Below, one piece after another: positions 1 to 12,910 of a stretch of 64,000 nucleotides of DNA. Made by a program: the position numbers and the translations under genes. The stretch lies in the NCBI GenBank assembly GCA_019802505.1, contig JAFMOC010000043.1:1144501-1208500 (forward strand), written 5' to 3'. Each line of letters opens with the position of its first letter. Position 1 is the first letter of the stretch. The notes below the pieces were generated by a model. That model had not been told where the DNA came from, ran no database searches, and worked only from the letters and a program-made list of their open reading frames with translations. This stretch comes from Corydoras sp. C115 (lineage: Eukaryota > Chordata > Actinopteri > Siluriformes > Callichthyidae).

Positions 1-1096
1 GGAATTATTTGTGCACCTTTGCTTAGTTCTGAAATCAGAAACTTTCACATCTGTTTCCATAGGTGAACACACTCATTGTAATATTTCTGCTGTGACAAAT
101 ACCTTAAAAAAGCAGTTTTAAACAGTTTTAAACATAAAACATTAGTTTTAAACATTAAAGTTTTTAGCTAATAGAAAGGTTACCTGGATGTAAGTGAGAT
201 GATGAATTGTTAGCAGGTGTTCTTCACCCGTACAGAAACCCATTAATCATGTACCAGAGACAAAAGCTTTGTACAGTGAACAAAGCCATTTCTCAACATT
301 ACTCATTCATGTCCCTATCTTTCATGGTTTGATGGTAATATGTCTTTCTTTTCTCCATGGAAGCTGTTGTAGTGTCTATTTACAGGGTAAAAAAAGTTAA
401 AAGACAAATACTCAAAGTCATTACCTCTAACTGCAGATTAACAAAGGTGAGGGGATTGAAAGAACCCAGTGCTCTATCATATTAATTGTTAAATGTTAGG
501 GAGGGAAGAACAAACCTCAGGTGGGCATGCCAGCCTAATATTTAGCAGCTTTGATTTATTGTCAAATAACCACCCTAGTTATTATCCATAAAAAATGAGA
601 TTATATATTTTTGCCACCTGTCTTTCTACTACTGCATCGGTTACAAAATGACTGACGCAATTTAATTCAGGTAGAGGTTGCATTAAGGCAGAAATTCAAT
701 AATTCAAATTATTTAAGGCTCTTAATTTACTCTTATATTGAATGAAAGTATAACTTTTCTACCTTAATTAAACATTTGATTTACCTATAGAAAGATAAAA
801 AGCTACAAACATGCTACTAGGGTAAAATATTATTAAAAACAGACCGTCAAAAGATAATACTTGAGGTAGCTGTCTAAAAAGAACTAAGTACAAATATCTG
901 ACTTAATTAATAGCAGCTGGGGTGCCTTGCTTAATGAAATGGACTCTGAAATTATAGCACTTAGCAGAAGGACCCTTTGAGTGAATAACCGGGTGCTTTA
1001 AACTGGAAAATCTACCATAAAAAATCTATCCTGCCTGACCAATAATATTAATTAATGCTTGTGAAATGGTCAGTTGGCATGCATCACTACAGCACT
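1..1096. other. Unique AT-rich noncoding sequence
   Basis: No open frame longer than expected by chance, no recognisable repeat and no RNA gene. Many short A/T runs and TTAAT motifs. Nothing functional can be supported. Confidence 0.6.
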
Positions 1097-1146
1097 TACA
1101 TATATATCATACATATACATATATATGCATATATATTACATATATA
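1097..1146. repeat. Imperfect (TA)n tract with CA interruptions
   Basis: Alternating TA dinucleotides interrupted by CATAC and GCAT, so an imperfect AT-rich microsatellite. Low complexity and prone to slippage. Confidence 0.85.
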
Positions 1147-1249
1147 ACCATACAGCATATTCATTATTGAATCATCAATTCATTATTTTATTTAAAGAAT
1201 TGTGCTTAGAATAGATATTTGACTTTTAATCATGGAATGCTTGTTACAC

Positions 1250-1398
1250 TGTTTGTATATTCATTCATTCATTATCTCCCGCTTTATCCTCTATTAGGCT
1301 CGCGGTGGGGTTCCCCATGCCCATCCAGGGGAGAACGTCTCGGGCGCTGGGCAGATACACCCAGGACAGGGCGCCAATCCATCGCTGTGTTTGTATAT
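1250..1398 (-). mobile_element. 5'-truncated young SINE with target-site duplication
   Basis: The SINE body at 1261-1387 is in antisense orientation: tail (TTCA)n, then the conserved 3' domain (CCCGCTTTATCC, GGTTCCCCATGCCC, GACAGGGCGCCAATCC), ending at ATCGCTG. The tRNA-like head and central domain are absent. The 11-bp repeat TGTTTGTATAT flanks it exactly at 1250-1260 and 1388-1398, which shows a true retroposition with 5' truncation rather than later deletion. Same family as the copies at 11.4, 31.5, 33.8, 36.8 and 56.6 kb. Confidence 0.92.
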
Positions 1399-1643
1399 TA
1401 TTTTACTTATTTTGTATATTATTATTTTATTTAGTTTTTATTTTTCAAAGCAGTTTTGATTGATGTTGCATGAGAAGCGCAATCAGTGTTACAATCATGG
1501 AACAATTCTTTACAAAGATATTCAATGTTGTCTAAACAATTGATCAAAAAGAACCAATAAATAAGTTTACTCACCAGCGAAATCCATTTTCTTTTTTTTT
1601 TTTCCATTCGGGTAGCACCGATTTCCTTCCACAGTACAATGTG

Positions 1644-1745
1644 TGAATGTGTGCACATGTGTTTGTGTATCTGCCCTACAATGGATTGGTGACCTTTCCA
1701 GATTGTTTACATGCCTTACACCATTTGAGCACTGGGTTAGGCTGT
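1644..1745 (+). mobile_element. Possible ancient SINE 3'-domain remnant
   Basis: TGTGTGAATGTGTGC followed by CTGCCCTACAATGGATTGG and GACCTTTCCAG resembles the 3' domain of fish tRNA-derived SINEs (GTGTG..., CCCTG.GATGGATTGGC.CCTGTCC). It is strongly diverged and has no visible duplication. It could be chance similarity in GT-rich sequence. Confidence 0.35.
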
Positions 1746-4700
1746 ATAAGTACTTTTAATTAAGTAAAGAATCTAAATTCTGTCCATCAGTGCCAGTCAG
1801 AGCAACACAGGCTTCTATAGTGGATTCTACTCTGTGGTTGAGAAGCAAAGATTAGCTTATATGACACAATTCATTGACATTGATTCCCAGTCTGCACAAG
1901 TACAATTACTCATGGACAATGCATAAACAATACAGTCCTTAATTTGCTTTCTCAATTCGGACTTGACAGTGACAAATCTGACCACAATTGCAGTCCAGCA
2001 TTTGCTTATTGCTGCAGCATGGGTCAATGCATTGTGAAAACACACGTCACATCTGACCTTTAAGATCCTCTGGAAAGGTGATATAGATAAGACAACTACT
2101 TCAGGGCACAACCAGTACTGCATCACAAGTGTATTCAGCAAGAGATACTTGTGGAGAAACCCACGCAACTCCATCTGCACTAGGACAGGGAATCCACAAT
2201 CAGATTGCAAACAATGATCATGTTTTAACAGTGTTTCATCTGTTCCTTCCTCTCTTTTGCTTCCAGTTTATCCTTTCATATAGAAAAAGTGACTTGTGAA
2301 AACAAAAACTGTACAAAAACTGAATTGAGCTTGGTTCATGATTCACCTTTATGTTCATCACAAACATATAACATATTTATGAAGTAAATGAAGTATGCTT
2401 TTTTGAAAGTGAACCAATCTGATCCTTTCACTTTTTGTTGACCTTGCTCATAAACAAGACATTTTTGTCCACACAACTGCTATGAATGGCACATGTTAGG
2501 TACCAAAAAAACAATAATTTATAAGCTATGAGGCTGATTTAGTAGAAGTAAAGTGTGTCTCATGGAATTTTGTATTTTAGTATTTTGTATTGTGGCATAA
2601 AGGGATTTCAATAGTTAAAAACACTGCAAAACTCTAAGAATATAGGTTAAGAGGTAAACATGGTACTTTAGAAGCCCTGTTTCTTTGCTTTACTTAGAGA
2701 ATGCAACAATAGAGCTCCTCTATTTGAAGGTTTACCACTTACACTGAGTTAACTCATCAGTGTTGTCACTGAACCACATTTCTGGAATACACCCCAGTCT
2801 GCGAGAGGAAGTGTTCATTGGAATTCCAATGAGCAATCTAGCCACAAAACCTCCATACACCCAACACTCTCTTCTTCTATTTAAAGACACTCAATGCTCA
2901 TTTACATTGCAAAGTGTTGGATGCCTCAGTAGGTCTAAGCTTTTTGTAATTGATTTTAAGTTAGCAAATTCTAGATTGTTTTCTTGACTAGGCTTTGTTT
3001 TTTGTTTTTTACATTGTTAATATACTATTAGTCCTATGCATCGCTTCCAAATATGAAAACTTTCCTAAACCCGTTTGAATAAGAAGGATGTATTTTTCAC
3101 CATACACAGTTTAAATAATAAAATAGGCAACAATTCATTGTGACTGGATGTGGTGAGGTAAACAAGAAATTATACTAGCTTAATTCTAAACAGGAACAGA
3201 ACAAACAGGTCTAAACATTTGTGGAATTTGACTACACTGTAAAAGATGACAGGATCCCTTGATCAATGCACCTAAGCCTAATTTTCTTGGATGAAATGAT
3301 AAAAGGAACTCTGTACATGTACACTGTGTACTCTGATCCAGGGTTTCTGGTAAAGATATTGAACAAGCAAACCACTATGGACATGCAACAAATCATCAAA
3401 ACTCAGGGTATATTATTCATCCTTGCACATTTATAATTACCCCAGAACAGACTGCACACTTGCCCAGAGAAGCTCCATCTGGCTTCATACTTCACGTGAA
3501 AAAATAATTGATAAATCAATTGATAATTGATCTTTTTCCCCTCACATCTGTAATTTCCAGGCATTTTGGGTAATCTCATCACCTTGAATAAAGTAGAAAT
3601 TCAAAGTACATATGTAAATCCAAAAATCACATGAATGTTTTGTGGAAATGCTCAATATAGCTATGTCATCACATCGTATCATTTACCACAAAGTGAAGAA
3701 ATATTGAAATCTCTATTAGTCACCTATATTTTTATTTTATGCTTATTAAGTAATAGTAATAATTTTTGAAATGTATATTATGTAATATTAAGTAACTATT
3801 AAGTAATAGTAAAAGAAAGTCATGTATTTTAGGATAAAAGAAATAAAAATATTTAATAAGTGAATAAAATCACATTATTGTTTGAAACTTATCAGAAGCC
3901 ACTACTAGAATCCAGATATAATTTATTAAACACTTTATGAGAGTCATTTTGCTACCATATGCATAAAGTTACTCAATGCCAGACCTCAGTAGCAGCAGTC
4001 TCAGCAGGTCTGTGACAGTTGGCACAGATGATCTTCTCGTTTCCACTCCCCTCCACCTGTCCTCAGCATAAATCACTACATGCTCTGTTCTGCCAAAAGT
4101 GTATCCCCTAATACCAATAGTGACAGGAACCTGATGAACATCGAATCGAATTTTCCATACTGATTATCAGTCATCACCCATCGTAGGCATTAGCATCAGT
4201 CATTGCATCATGTTAAGATGATAAGTTTAGAAAAAACTTACAACACAATAAAATAAAATTACAACCTACATATGTGTTTCTTTTTTATTAAGAACATTCA
4301 TATTAATTTTATTAACCATTCTGGTGTTAAATGGCTGTAATAATTGAAATAACTGCATTTTTCCCCACAAATTTTATAACTATGCCAAAAAGCCAGTCAA
4401 TGGTATAGGGGCTTTGCCACTAACAGGATTAGACATCAGGAGTTTATGTCTTTTACAGAGCTTGCCAGGGTCGGGGATAATGGGATCAGTTCCCAGGCAG
4501 TTCATCACCACATGAACCACTTCTCTCATTTCTGCATACAGCAGGGCTTCCAGTCACTCTGGAATACACCTACAGATAACCCATAAACACTAGAAGCACT
4601 GATAAACACACAGGTGTGACAGCAGTATCTTACATTAAAAACACATTTTAATTAAATGGACAATAGCTTGCAGAACAATAAATGAAATCTGTACATCAAA

Positions 4701-5713
4701 GTAAAACACTGCCTAAACTCTGCACTTGCTGTTCGAAACGCAATAGCTACGACATAAATCTGTTCATGCATGACATCATGACGATACCCTTATAGTAGTA
4801 TTAGGGGTCCAAACAGATTTTTATTCCCTATTCAGCTCATCCCTCCATTTTATTTTCTGTAATAAAATATTGCCCATAGCAAACTTTTGGTCCTATAGAC
4901 CTGACGTTTTTAATAGACAGTAGTTCCTCACAGATCAGCTCATAGGTGGTGCCACGGTTAAGCCAAATGTACCAGGTGAGTTACAAACGGATCAAATCAT
5001 TTTTGGTACTATAAAAGTTACTGCGTACTTGACATTAGGAACATGCACAGGGTTGTAGGCACTGCAGACACCCATCTGTCGTGTTTCTTAAATTTAAAGA
5101 AACATGTTAGTTTAATAATCATTTATTTATTCAGTATGTTATTACTGAAGCAACCTTCTCCTGCATGACCTTGAGGGATTGATGTAGTTGAGACAAGATA
5201 CATGAGCATCGTGTCCTTCACTCACTTTTGTGCTAAAAATAATGGTCACCAGTGGCAGCATTGGCCCATATGCAACCATAGACAAAATATGACTTGTTGT
5301 TTTATGTGACTGGTGTCAATATCTGTCACTGCAGTTATTCACCTTAATACACTTAAATCACAGACAATTTAATTACTATTAACTCATCTACTGAAGTCTC
5401 GATGAGTTGCATGTTGCATGTTTTGTGATCTGTCTGTGTAGATAAATTATTAATCAGCATGCATCAGCATCTAAAAATATACAGTATATTATAAAAATGC
5501 GTGTGGGTTTAATTTGCTTTGAAATTTTATATTATATGAAAGAGAGTGAAATGATAATCTGTAGTTAGCACTTATCTTATTTACAGAAGCACTTATAACT
5601 GTCATATCAAAGCCTGTATAAAACCGTCTGAATACTAAAGACAAAATTTGTGACATCCATGCTTAGGCAATGATCAAATAACCTCATGCAGTTGATTTAC
5701 TGTGATATTTAGT
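1746..5713. other. Unique AT-rich noncoding sequence
   Basis: About 4 kb without a recognisable gene or young repeat. A frame of 117 codons on the minus strand near 1857-2210 has no recognisable domain and no neighbouring exon, and I regard it as chance. A short internal repetition of AAGTAATAGTAA occurs near 3750-3812. Confidence 0.55.
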
Positions 5714-5719
5714 CACACA

Positions 5720-5765
<46 letters not shown>

Positions 5766-5823
5766 GTATATATATGTGTAAATAATATATAATATTATAT
5801 TATATATATTATATTATAATATA
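5714..5823. repeat. (CA)n microsatellite followed by AT palindromic tract
   Basis: A nearly pure CA run at 5714-5759 passes directly into an A/T-only tract (5760-5823) made of TATATA and ATAATATTAT units. That tract is largely self-complementary and could extrude a hairpin. Confidence 0.92.
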
Positions 5824-7125
5824 ACAAAGTCAACAGCCAACAATACAATTGTAATAATATACATGATTTTAAATTAAATAAATTGATTCTTAGAACATTG
5901 AATATTTTGTGTTCTGTGTACAGTGTAGTTAGTACCTCACAAAGGTGTGGGGTCCATTAATAATGATAGGCTTTCCTTTTATTGGCTGTTGCTAGCTTTA
6001 TTATTCTTCTCACTCTGCTCCAGTGAAAAGCTATTACTAAAGTGTTTATTGTCATTTTGTTGTGCTACTTCATATTGAAGCAATTTCTTACAGTCAGAAC
6101 ATTGCAGTTTTGACAGAAATAGAGGTTTTAGTTGGGTACAGTTATTATCTGCAATTAAACTGAATGGATTAATAAACAGCAGCAGGCAAGTGATCAAAAA
6201 TGAGCTTACACCCAGGGCCGATTGCTATTGCAAAATGTTCACACAAAAGCAGTGTGGACAAAGAATGAAAATTGTAAGGCAGTTGATGAAAAAACCCAAA
6301 GAGTCTGTCCTTCATCAGGAAATTCAGATAATTACATTAAGAATGAAAGAAAAAAAGTGTTTTAAATGTAAGCCATCAACAGCTCGACTTTCTAGATCAC
6401 AGTACAGTACATTTTCCATAAGTAAAGGGTCATATTTTTCAAATTGACAGTGCTCTAAACAAAACACTGCAATCATGTACATATAATACTGCAATCATGG
6501 TTGGCTTTAGGATGACCTGAAGTGTTTATTCAAAGTGCAACACAGAATTTACCATCTTAAAAAAGAAGCAGGATTATATTTTACAATGAGCTGAAAATAT
6601 AATAAAAATATTATATTCTGTATCTAACTACTGACATGGTCATTCACATGCTAATCTTGTAATATGTTTTATGATGTATGTAGATAAGCAGAATCACAAT
6701 ATCAATTTAATTCAATAACAATTTAAGCGGTGTTTTCAATTAAATTCTGGTATAAAGTTTTGGAACATTAGCATAACAATAAAACAATTTAAAAAGCATT
6801 GCTTAATCGAAGTCTGAATACATTTTGGAGCATCACATGTTCTATGTTAATAATATGCAGGAATGTTTTTGGTCTATCCAGACTTATTTCTTAAAACAAT
6901 TTTAGAGACATTTGATGATGTCAAGTAATATCTTGACAAAGTGGATCATATGAATCAATTAAACTAAAGTGTCATGCTGTGTCAACCTTTAAAAAGAATA
7001 AACTTTAACAGTAGATGATACTATTGTGATGACGGAAAAAACAAAGGAGTCCAAAAGTTGGACAATGTGTGTTTATGCACATTAGATGGAAACTATCATC
7101 AACCCCAGCCTAAATATGACTCAGA
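5824..7125. other. Unique AT-rich noncoding sequence
   Basis: No recognisable gene or repeat. Two overlapping frames near 5979-6447 (72 and 85 codons, opposite strands) have low-complexity lysine/serine-rich translations and no family resemblance. Confidence 0.5.
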
Positions 7126-7608
7126 GAATGTATGCTCTGCATTTGTTTAAGCAGTATGGCTTGCCACAGGAGCTGTTCAGACAGCTGTGCACCTGTTACT
7201 GAACATGTTTTTGTGTTCTATCCATCACAGCTTGGTTTGGAGCAGAAAATGTCTGGTGCTCCACTGCCCACCATCACTGACTTGAACATTTTAAGAACCA
7301 AGAAACAGTCAGAGAAAATCATTACATATTCCTCAAACCCTGGATACGACCTTTTTCGATTCCTTCCCTCTGGCAGGCCTTACGGAAATTCTGTTACAGA
7401 ACCTTGAGAAACAAGAGATATTTCTTTCCTGTTGATATCACCCTATAAATAGCCAACAAGTATTATTTCTTGTTACTACGATACTAGATCGTACAAATTA
7501 CTAAAAATTTAAATGTTATTTTCCATAAATGATTTAACAACTCATACATATGATATGAATGCCATTCATTTTATAATATATCTACTTGGCCAATAAATTT
7601 GATTCTGA
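7126..7608 (+). pseudogene. 3' end of a decayed L2/CR1-like LINE (C-terminus of ORF2)
   Basis: The translation near the 3' side contains LPTITDLNILRTKK and GYDLFRFLPSGRPYGNS, the conserved C-terminal block found downstream of the reverse transcriptase in fish non-LTR elements (LPSL.DLY..R..K, ...HPGH.LF..LPSGRRYR). Just upstream, the words YGLPQELFRQLCTCY and SITAWFGAE appear only by moving between frames past a stop, so the copy has stops and frameshifts. The piece ends near 7608 with CCAATAAATTTGATTCTGATT-like sequence, typical of the short 3' end of such LINEs. No 5' part is present, so this is a 5'-truncated dead copy. The exact clade cannot be fixed without an alignment. Confidence 0.72.
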
Positions 7609-10408
7609 TTGTTTAAATGTTCAATGGATTCATTTAAATTGTATTTCGGCTTTAAGATGTGAGACTTTTAATGACTTGTAAAGACTTTCAGTATGCACTA
7701 TAATTAGTTGCTCCTTCTTTTTCTTTGTAACAATTACTTGTGTTTAATACTGCAATGAGGTAACATAATGAGCCAGCAAACTAGATTCAGTTCAAATTTA
7801 AGTCCAAATGGGTATTGTTATACTCAGATAGTATTCCACTGAGCCCATTCTGCTGCCAATATGGACCACCAGGAAATCTGTGTCATGTACTGCATCATCC
7901 TGGATTATCTCCCAAAGCCCATCATTGCCACCATTCTTGTGAGGGAGGAACTGATCCACAGTTACATGGGAAATCTGTGCAGACCAGATACACACTTGAA
8001 AAAGAGCCACAGATTCTTTCAGTGAGAAAACTGTGCGGACATAGGGGGCAAAAACTATTTTATTCTTTCTCTTGCAAATATCACAATATAGTCATAAAAA
8101 TAAGTACCAGAGTCTATATTGGCTTAAAGAGATGAATCAGTAATGGAACAAATTATATGCTATTTTTAGGCTAAATTATATGTGTCTGACTCTAGCATAG
8201 AAAGTAACCATATGGTCATTAATTATGGTATGTTTTTTTTTTTTTTTGGCTCAATTAGTTTATTACATTAAAATTTTACAATATAAGATATGAGTACCTC
8301 AATCTGTAATCCAGAACATCTGAAAATGCAACAAAAAAAATTAATCTGTAATTATTATATATATAAAATTAAAAAGCTTCTTCAGAGAGATCCAACTTCT
8401 CAGTCAAAAGTAAGTCCTCTAAGGCAGACTGCATAGAAAGCAGGATTCATTCCTACAGTTTACATATAAACATTCTGATTACCAGTGATTCGTCTCACGT
8501 TCCTCACACTGCGTATTACTTGTTCTTATCTGGAAGGAGTTTTAGAATGGCATGTTCTCATTTAAATGGATTTGAAAAATTCTTTGATCTTTATTTTAAT
8601 AGAGGATTTAAAGTGACAGCAGAGGAGAAAAAAAATAAACAGAGAAATCAACAAAGCTTTACCTTTAAACTTATGCTGTAAGTCCTGCCATCTTTTCAGT
8701 ATTTTTACAAGGCTAGTTTGTTATTTATAGACATTGCATGTATGGATTGGTTATTAAAGAAATGGTTATTATAAATTTACAATAACATGCATTTGTAGCT
8801 ACCTTATTTAAACTTTTTTTCTATGCAGGCACATCACGGGTGAAAACTCAAACCAAACATGGGGCAACTTGTCTTCACCACACATGCATTTTTTAACTCA
8901 AACCAATATTGTGCAGAGCCTTAGTAATGCTGAATAAGAAAACATATTTGAACTGTTTTTAATGATTTGGAAAGCATGCAGGGCCATGGATATTGGCTTA
9001 AAACATTTATTTTAGAACACCATACACATTTGATTTAACAAACTACAGTAGTTGTTCATTAGCTTGATAGAGTACTCCCTGCAGTGTTTAATTTCTGTAA
9101 GTGAATAACATTCCTGAAGCTGCAGGCATTCTAATACAACATTTAATATTTGCTGTCCCTAATGACAGTAAAACCTTAGCCTTCAGAAAGCATTGCTTTT
9201 CTGCCTATCATGGAGCAGTTTTTACAACACACAGTATTAGGAGTGAAGATGATCTCCATAATGTATGTGTGCATTCACAACTCTGAATGCATGTGTGCAT
9301 TTTCAGCTGTCCAGATTTCCTGATGTTGTACACTCACACGAACGTGACACTGTGTACCATTTCAAATCTAATTTCTTTTATCTTTCTCAAATAAAAAATG
9401 ACATGAATCGTATCTCAAGCTGCCTTACTGTCTCTGTGGGTGACCTTACAAATTATTTTGGAGAGCCCTGAAACTGTGGTGCCATTTAGAATCTTGATAT
9501 GATTGTTGTGTTTTCAAGCAATACAGTGGTGAGAAGGCATGATCTACAGCTACAGATCAGGCCCCCAGCCTGAGGGGCCCTGGCTTTTACAATGATGAGG
9601 CAAGATATGCTGTTGTGGCCTCTTATTAAAAATGTAGACAAGGCCATAATCAAAGATTAAAGTGAGACTAAATTTTGTAGAATTTATTTGGTAAAAATCA
9701 CAGCATTCTCTCAAAAAATATGAATGTCCTCCAAGCTGGCTAGGACCTGCTGTAGCATACTGTATATGTATCCTTAGAGGGGCAGTGTCCCTGATACATG
9801 AAATGTGTAGGCTGCTGTGTGGGTGGTATGAAATATTTACTTCATAAAGCAATTCATAAAAAATTGGGCCAACTGCTGATTCTTTTGATATTTGGATGCT
9901 ACTGGCAGCTTTCTATCAGAAGCAATGCTGCTTGATTCTGAAAGTTATTAATAATATCTATCAAAGAATTTTACCTCATAAGTCTAAGTTCACACATGGA
10001 AGGGAATGTTGACAAGCTTTAGAAGTTTTCATCTGGTGGCATTCAGCTCAAATTTACTTTTACAGAAAGAACTTGTCTGTGATTTTAAATCACGCTTTTA
10101 TACTTTAAACTGTGTGTATTTATCTGCCTGAGTTACATATGGTTTTATATACAATGTGTCACTTGAGAATGGTCATAACCTTTCTTACTACTAAAATACG
10201 TAACAGGATCAGGCAGAATAAAGAAATATGTGAGAGTGTGGGTTAGGTTTTTGAAAAAGTCAATCAGCCCAGAAACAGAAGTAAAATCAATGCCTCCTTT
10301 AAGCCACAATCGATAGCTTCCCCATGAGAGAAAATGAAAAGGAAAGGACACCAGTGTTCAGAAACACCCCACATAGTTGTTTTTTTTATTACTTAATATT
10401 TGCGCATG
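7609..10408. other. Unique noncoding sequence
   Basis: No gene supported. A short open stretch at 7861-8023 (plus strand, about 54 codons, higher GC than its surroundings) stays open on both strands but has no recognised domain. A small GC-rich inverted repeat (GGCCCC...GGGGCC) lies near 9559-9581. Poly-T and poly-A runs occur near 8231 and 8332. Confidence 0.5.
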
Positions 10409-10518
10409 TACACACACACACACACGCGCGCAAGCATTCTGCCTACAGATACATGGGCACACACACACACATACATACACCCACGCATGCATTCTGCCTA
10501 CACACACACGGGCACACA
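10409..10518. repeat. CA-rich minisatellite with about 55-bp period
   Basis: (CA)n and (CG)n runs are interleaved with the word GCATTCTGCCTACA, which occurs at 10434 and again at 10489 and is followed each time by a CA-rich stretch and GGGCACAC. This is a two-unit tandem array built on a CA microsatellite. Confidence 0.85.
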
Positions 10519-11357
10519 GTTTTTTAGTTTATTACCAAATACATTTGGCACCAGGTGCAATTAATCATGGAGCTTCCCTCCTGCAGTGACCTCTACAGGG
10601 TGCTACAGGAAGCAGGAAAGGAAACCAAGCAGGTTATTTCTTCATGAAATGAAAGCCTTTTAGGGATTAAAAGCCTTTGAGAAGCCTGTGGGAGGCACCA
10701 TTATACCTTGGCAAACTTTGTAATGAAGAATATCTGCGATCTGCTGCTGCAAATACTAAAAATACGATTGTTTAAAATTACATAATTGTACTAGTCCATG
10801 TTTTGACTGTGATTAGAGAACAATAAAAAACATGGTAGTGGAATAAAAGTACATATTCTACTGGAAACGAGTGAGTTCCACCCTTTCGTTCTTACCTCCT
10901 GTCATGAGAAAAAGAGGGAAATGACTTTAATAGAAGATGAAGTCTTTGTATCTGCAGGAGGGCTTCGCTGAGCGTACAGTCATGCAGAGCAAGCGATGAG
11001 ACTGAAGTGTAGGAAGTCTCTGCTCTCCAGCATACTATTATTCAGCCTTGCCTCCTATTACAATTCAATCCCCCCCAATAGGCTTTACATCTGTCCCAGT
11101 AGACCAAGAGGAATCTAGCAAGTCGTTCTGAAAGCAGCAAAGGAGCACTTCCCTTGGGCAACACGTATTATGTAAAAAGTGTGTAAACTGTCTGTCTGCC
11201 TACATTTTCAATGCTTTTATATTGAATACATTTCAGCAGCAATTTTAAAGCTCTAACATCATTGTTACAGAAGATTTATTTTTGAAATTGAAACCTTTTT
11301 TCCAAAATCCTTCAATAACCTTACAACTGTTCTTTGGTCGAAACATCAAAATCAAAT
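10519..11357. other. Unique noncoding sequence
   Basis: No gene supported. The part from about 10870 to 11110 has higher complexity and GC than its surroundings but carries no recognised coding or RNA signature. Confidence 0.5.
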
Positions 11358-11735
11358 TCCAACAGATTATTCATTCATTCATTCATTCATTATCTCCCGC
11401 TTTATCCTCTATTAGGGTCGCGGTGGGGTTCCCCATGCCCAACCAGGGGAGAAGGACTCGGGCGCTGGGCAGATAGACCCAGGACAGGGCGCCAATCTAT
11501 CGCTGGGCACACACTCACTCACACACACACTCTATATGGGGCAATTTTGAGAATTCAATTGACTTGATCCATGTTTTTGGACTGTGGGAGGAAACCGGAG
11601 AACCCGGAGGAAACCCATGCAGACACGGGGAGAACATGGAAACTCCACCCAGATTGGGATTCAAACCGGGAATCCCTAGTGCTGAGAGGCGAACGTGCTA
11701 ACCACTAAGCCACCGTGCTGCCCTCCAACAGATTA
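11358..11735 (-). mobile_element. Full-length young tRNA-derived SINE with TSD
   Basis: The body at 11370-11723 is antisense. Read in sense orientation it starts GGGCAGCACGGTGGCTTAGTGG (A box TGGCTTAGTGG), followed by a decayed B-box region, the V-SINE-like core (TTTCCTCCGGGTTCTCCGG, CCTCCCACAGTCCAAAAACA), a GTGTGAGTGAGTG spacer, the 3' domain and a (TGAA)n tail. The exact 12-bp duplication TCCAACAGATTA is at 11358-11369 and 11724-11735. It carries the subfamily states AATTTTGAGAATTC and GATAGACCC. Confidence 0.95.
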
Positions 11736-12188
11736 AATTTAAATTCAGATACATACATTTTAGACCACGTACTGTATTAACAAATGAGTACCAGCAGACA
11801 GTAATTTGAGTTCTCATATTTTTCAGAAAAAAAAATCAGAGCTCACTTTCTCACTTTTATTCTGATCACCAAAAAAGTGCCAAGCTTTATATTGAAATGT
11901 ACTTGCAAACACAGATGTCTATGGCTTTATCATGATTCAGAATATGACCCTGAGGACAATATACACACATTACCTCACATAGCACTCAACAGTCTTTAGG
12001 TTTAGCAGGACCTTTGTTCACTCTCATTCTTTTGCTTTGAGTAATTTTTTCCATGGCTGCATTCAAAACACTAAAGCCATGTTGTACTGAAATCATGACC
12101 TTTGAGAGCACCATTTCTAGCCTCCAGCAGCTGTACTGCATTTAAAACACCCATTGTCCTAGTGAGAGAATATTATCAGAAGCGAGCA
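11736..12188. other. Noncoding sequence 3' of the candidate exon
   Basis: No young repeat. On the minus strand this lies downstream of the candidate exon at 12.2-12.4 kb. I searched it by eye for a following exon and found no convincing one. Confidence 0.45.
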
Positions 12189-12208
12189 CTAGTTGGATAG
12201 ATTTGTAC

Positions 12209-12403
12209 AGTTTGAGCCAATTTTCTCAATCAAATGCTTTTCTTTTTCCTCCATGTGCTCTATTATGATCATTCCATCATATCTGTGAGACATCTGTTGG
12301 CATACGTTATCAACGCTCTTCCTTCCTTCTTCTTTCCCACCCATGCTTGATGGAATGACAGGATCCACAGCATAAGATAAAGCCGTTAGGAGGCACACGA
12401 GGA
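12209..12403 (-). CDS. Candidate exon of a secreted, cytokine-like protein (unidentified)
   Basis: On the minus strand a splice-acceptor-like TTTTATTTCAG ends at 12404 and is followed by an open frame. It begins with a hydrophobic run (LVCLLTALSYA), which looks like the core of a signal peptide with a cleavage site after SYA, then a polar helical-looking segment with two cysteines (NVCQQM and GSNCTN). No ATG starts the frame upstream: the first in-frame sense codon after the preceding stop is TTG. An initiator would therefore have to lie in an earlier exon. A weak donor (GT in ACTGTACAA) would end the exon at 12209, giving 195 bp in phase 1-1. Otherwise the frame runs to TAG at 12189-12191. 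The sub-motif IGSNC also occurs in mammalian interleukin-7 at a comparable distance from the first cysteine. This is a weak resemblance, and no other exon was found. It could be a chance frame. Confidence 0.28.
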
Positions 12404-12837
12404 CTGAAATAAAACCGCTTATTTTCAAAGTGTTTAAAAGAATCAGTTCTATTTATTCAGATATTTTAAGTGATGACACAAGACTAAAAGTTTCTCCAAA
12501 TAGTGCTTTAAAAAAATTCATGTTTTCTTAATAGTTTTAATTTTAAGTAAAACATAACTTTTTAAATATGTTTTGTGGAAACCTCATAAGCATGTAGTTT
12601 TATTAACACATGATGTTTGTAGAAATGTGTACACAGTAAAATAACAGATTCATGTTTTTTTTTTACTAAAACAAGATCATTGCAATATTATCTTAAAGAT
12701 AATCCAAAAACAAGTACATAGTTTAGTGCTGAATACATTTTAAGTAATGAAATATAAAATAAGGATCTTATTCAAGTTCCTTCTTTAGAGGGAATTGATT
12801 AAAACATTTCTTATCAGAAAGCAATTACAGCACCAGT

Positions 12838-12910
12838 TGAACATTTGGACACACCTCCTTCTTGCACCATTGTCTTTACTTTGTAGTTTCACAATTACAG
12901 TAGTTATCTG
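12838..12910 (+). mobile_element. Possible Tc1/mariner-type nonautonomous element fragment
   Basis: GAACATTTGGACACACCTCC followed by a T-rich stretch with CTTTACTTTGTAG resembles the terminal part of common fish elements beginning 'TTTGGACACACCTTCTCATTC'. No partner terminal repeat is visible. Weak. Confidence 0.3.

Noticed and set aside
1857..2210. 117-codon minus-strand frame with several cysteines
   Set aside because: No recognised domain, no splice or promoter context, and of a length expected by chance in 64 kb.
7815..8135. Frames on both strands in a GC-richer stretch
   Set aside because: No frame is preferred and no family is recognised. It could be an exon or old repeat but cannot be supported.
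9559..9581. GC-rich inverted repeat GGCCCC...GGGGCC
   Set aside because: A short isolated hairpin without a T-run, promoter or RNA context; likely incidental.
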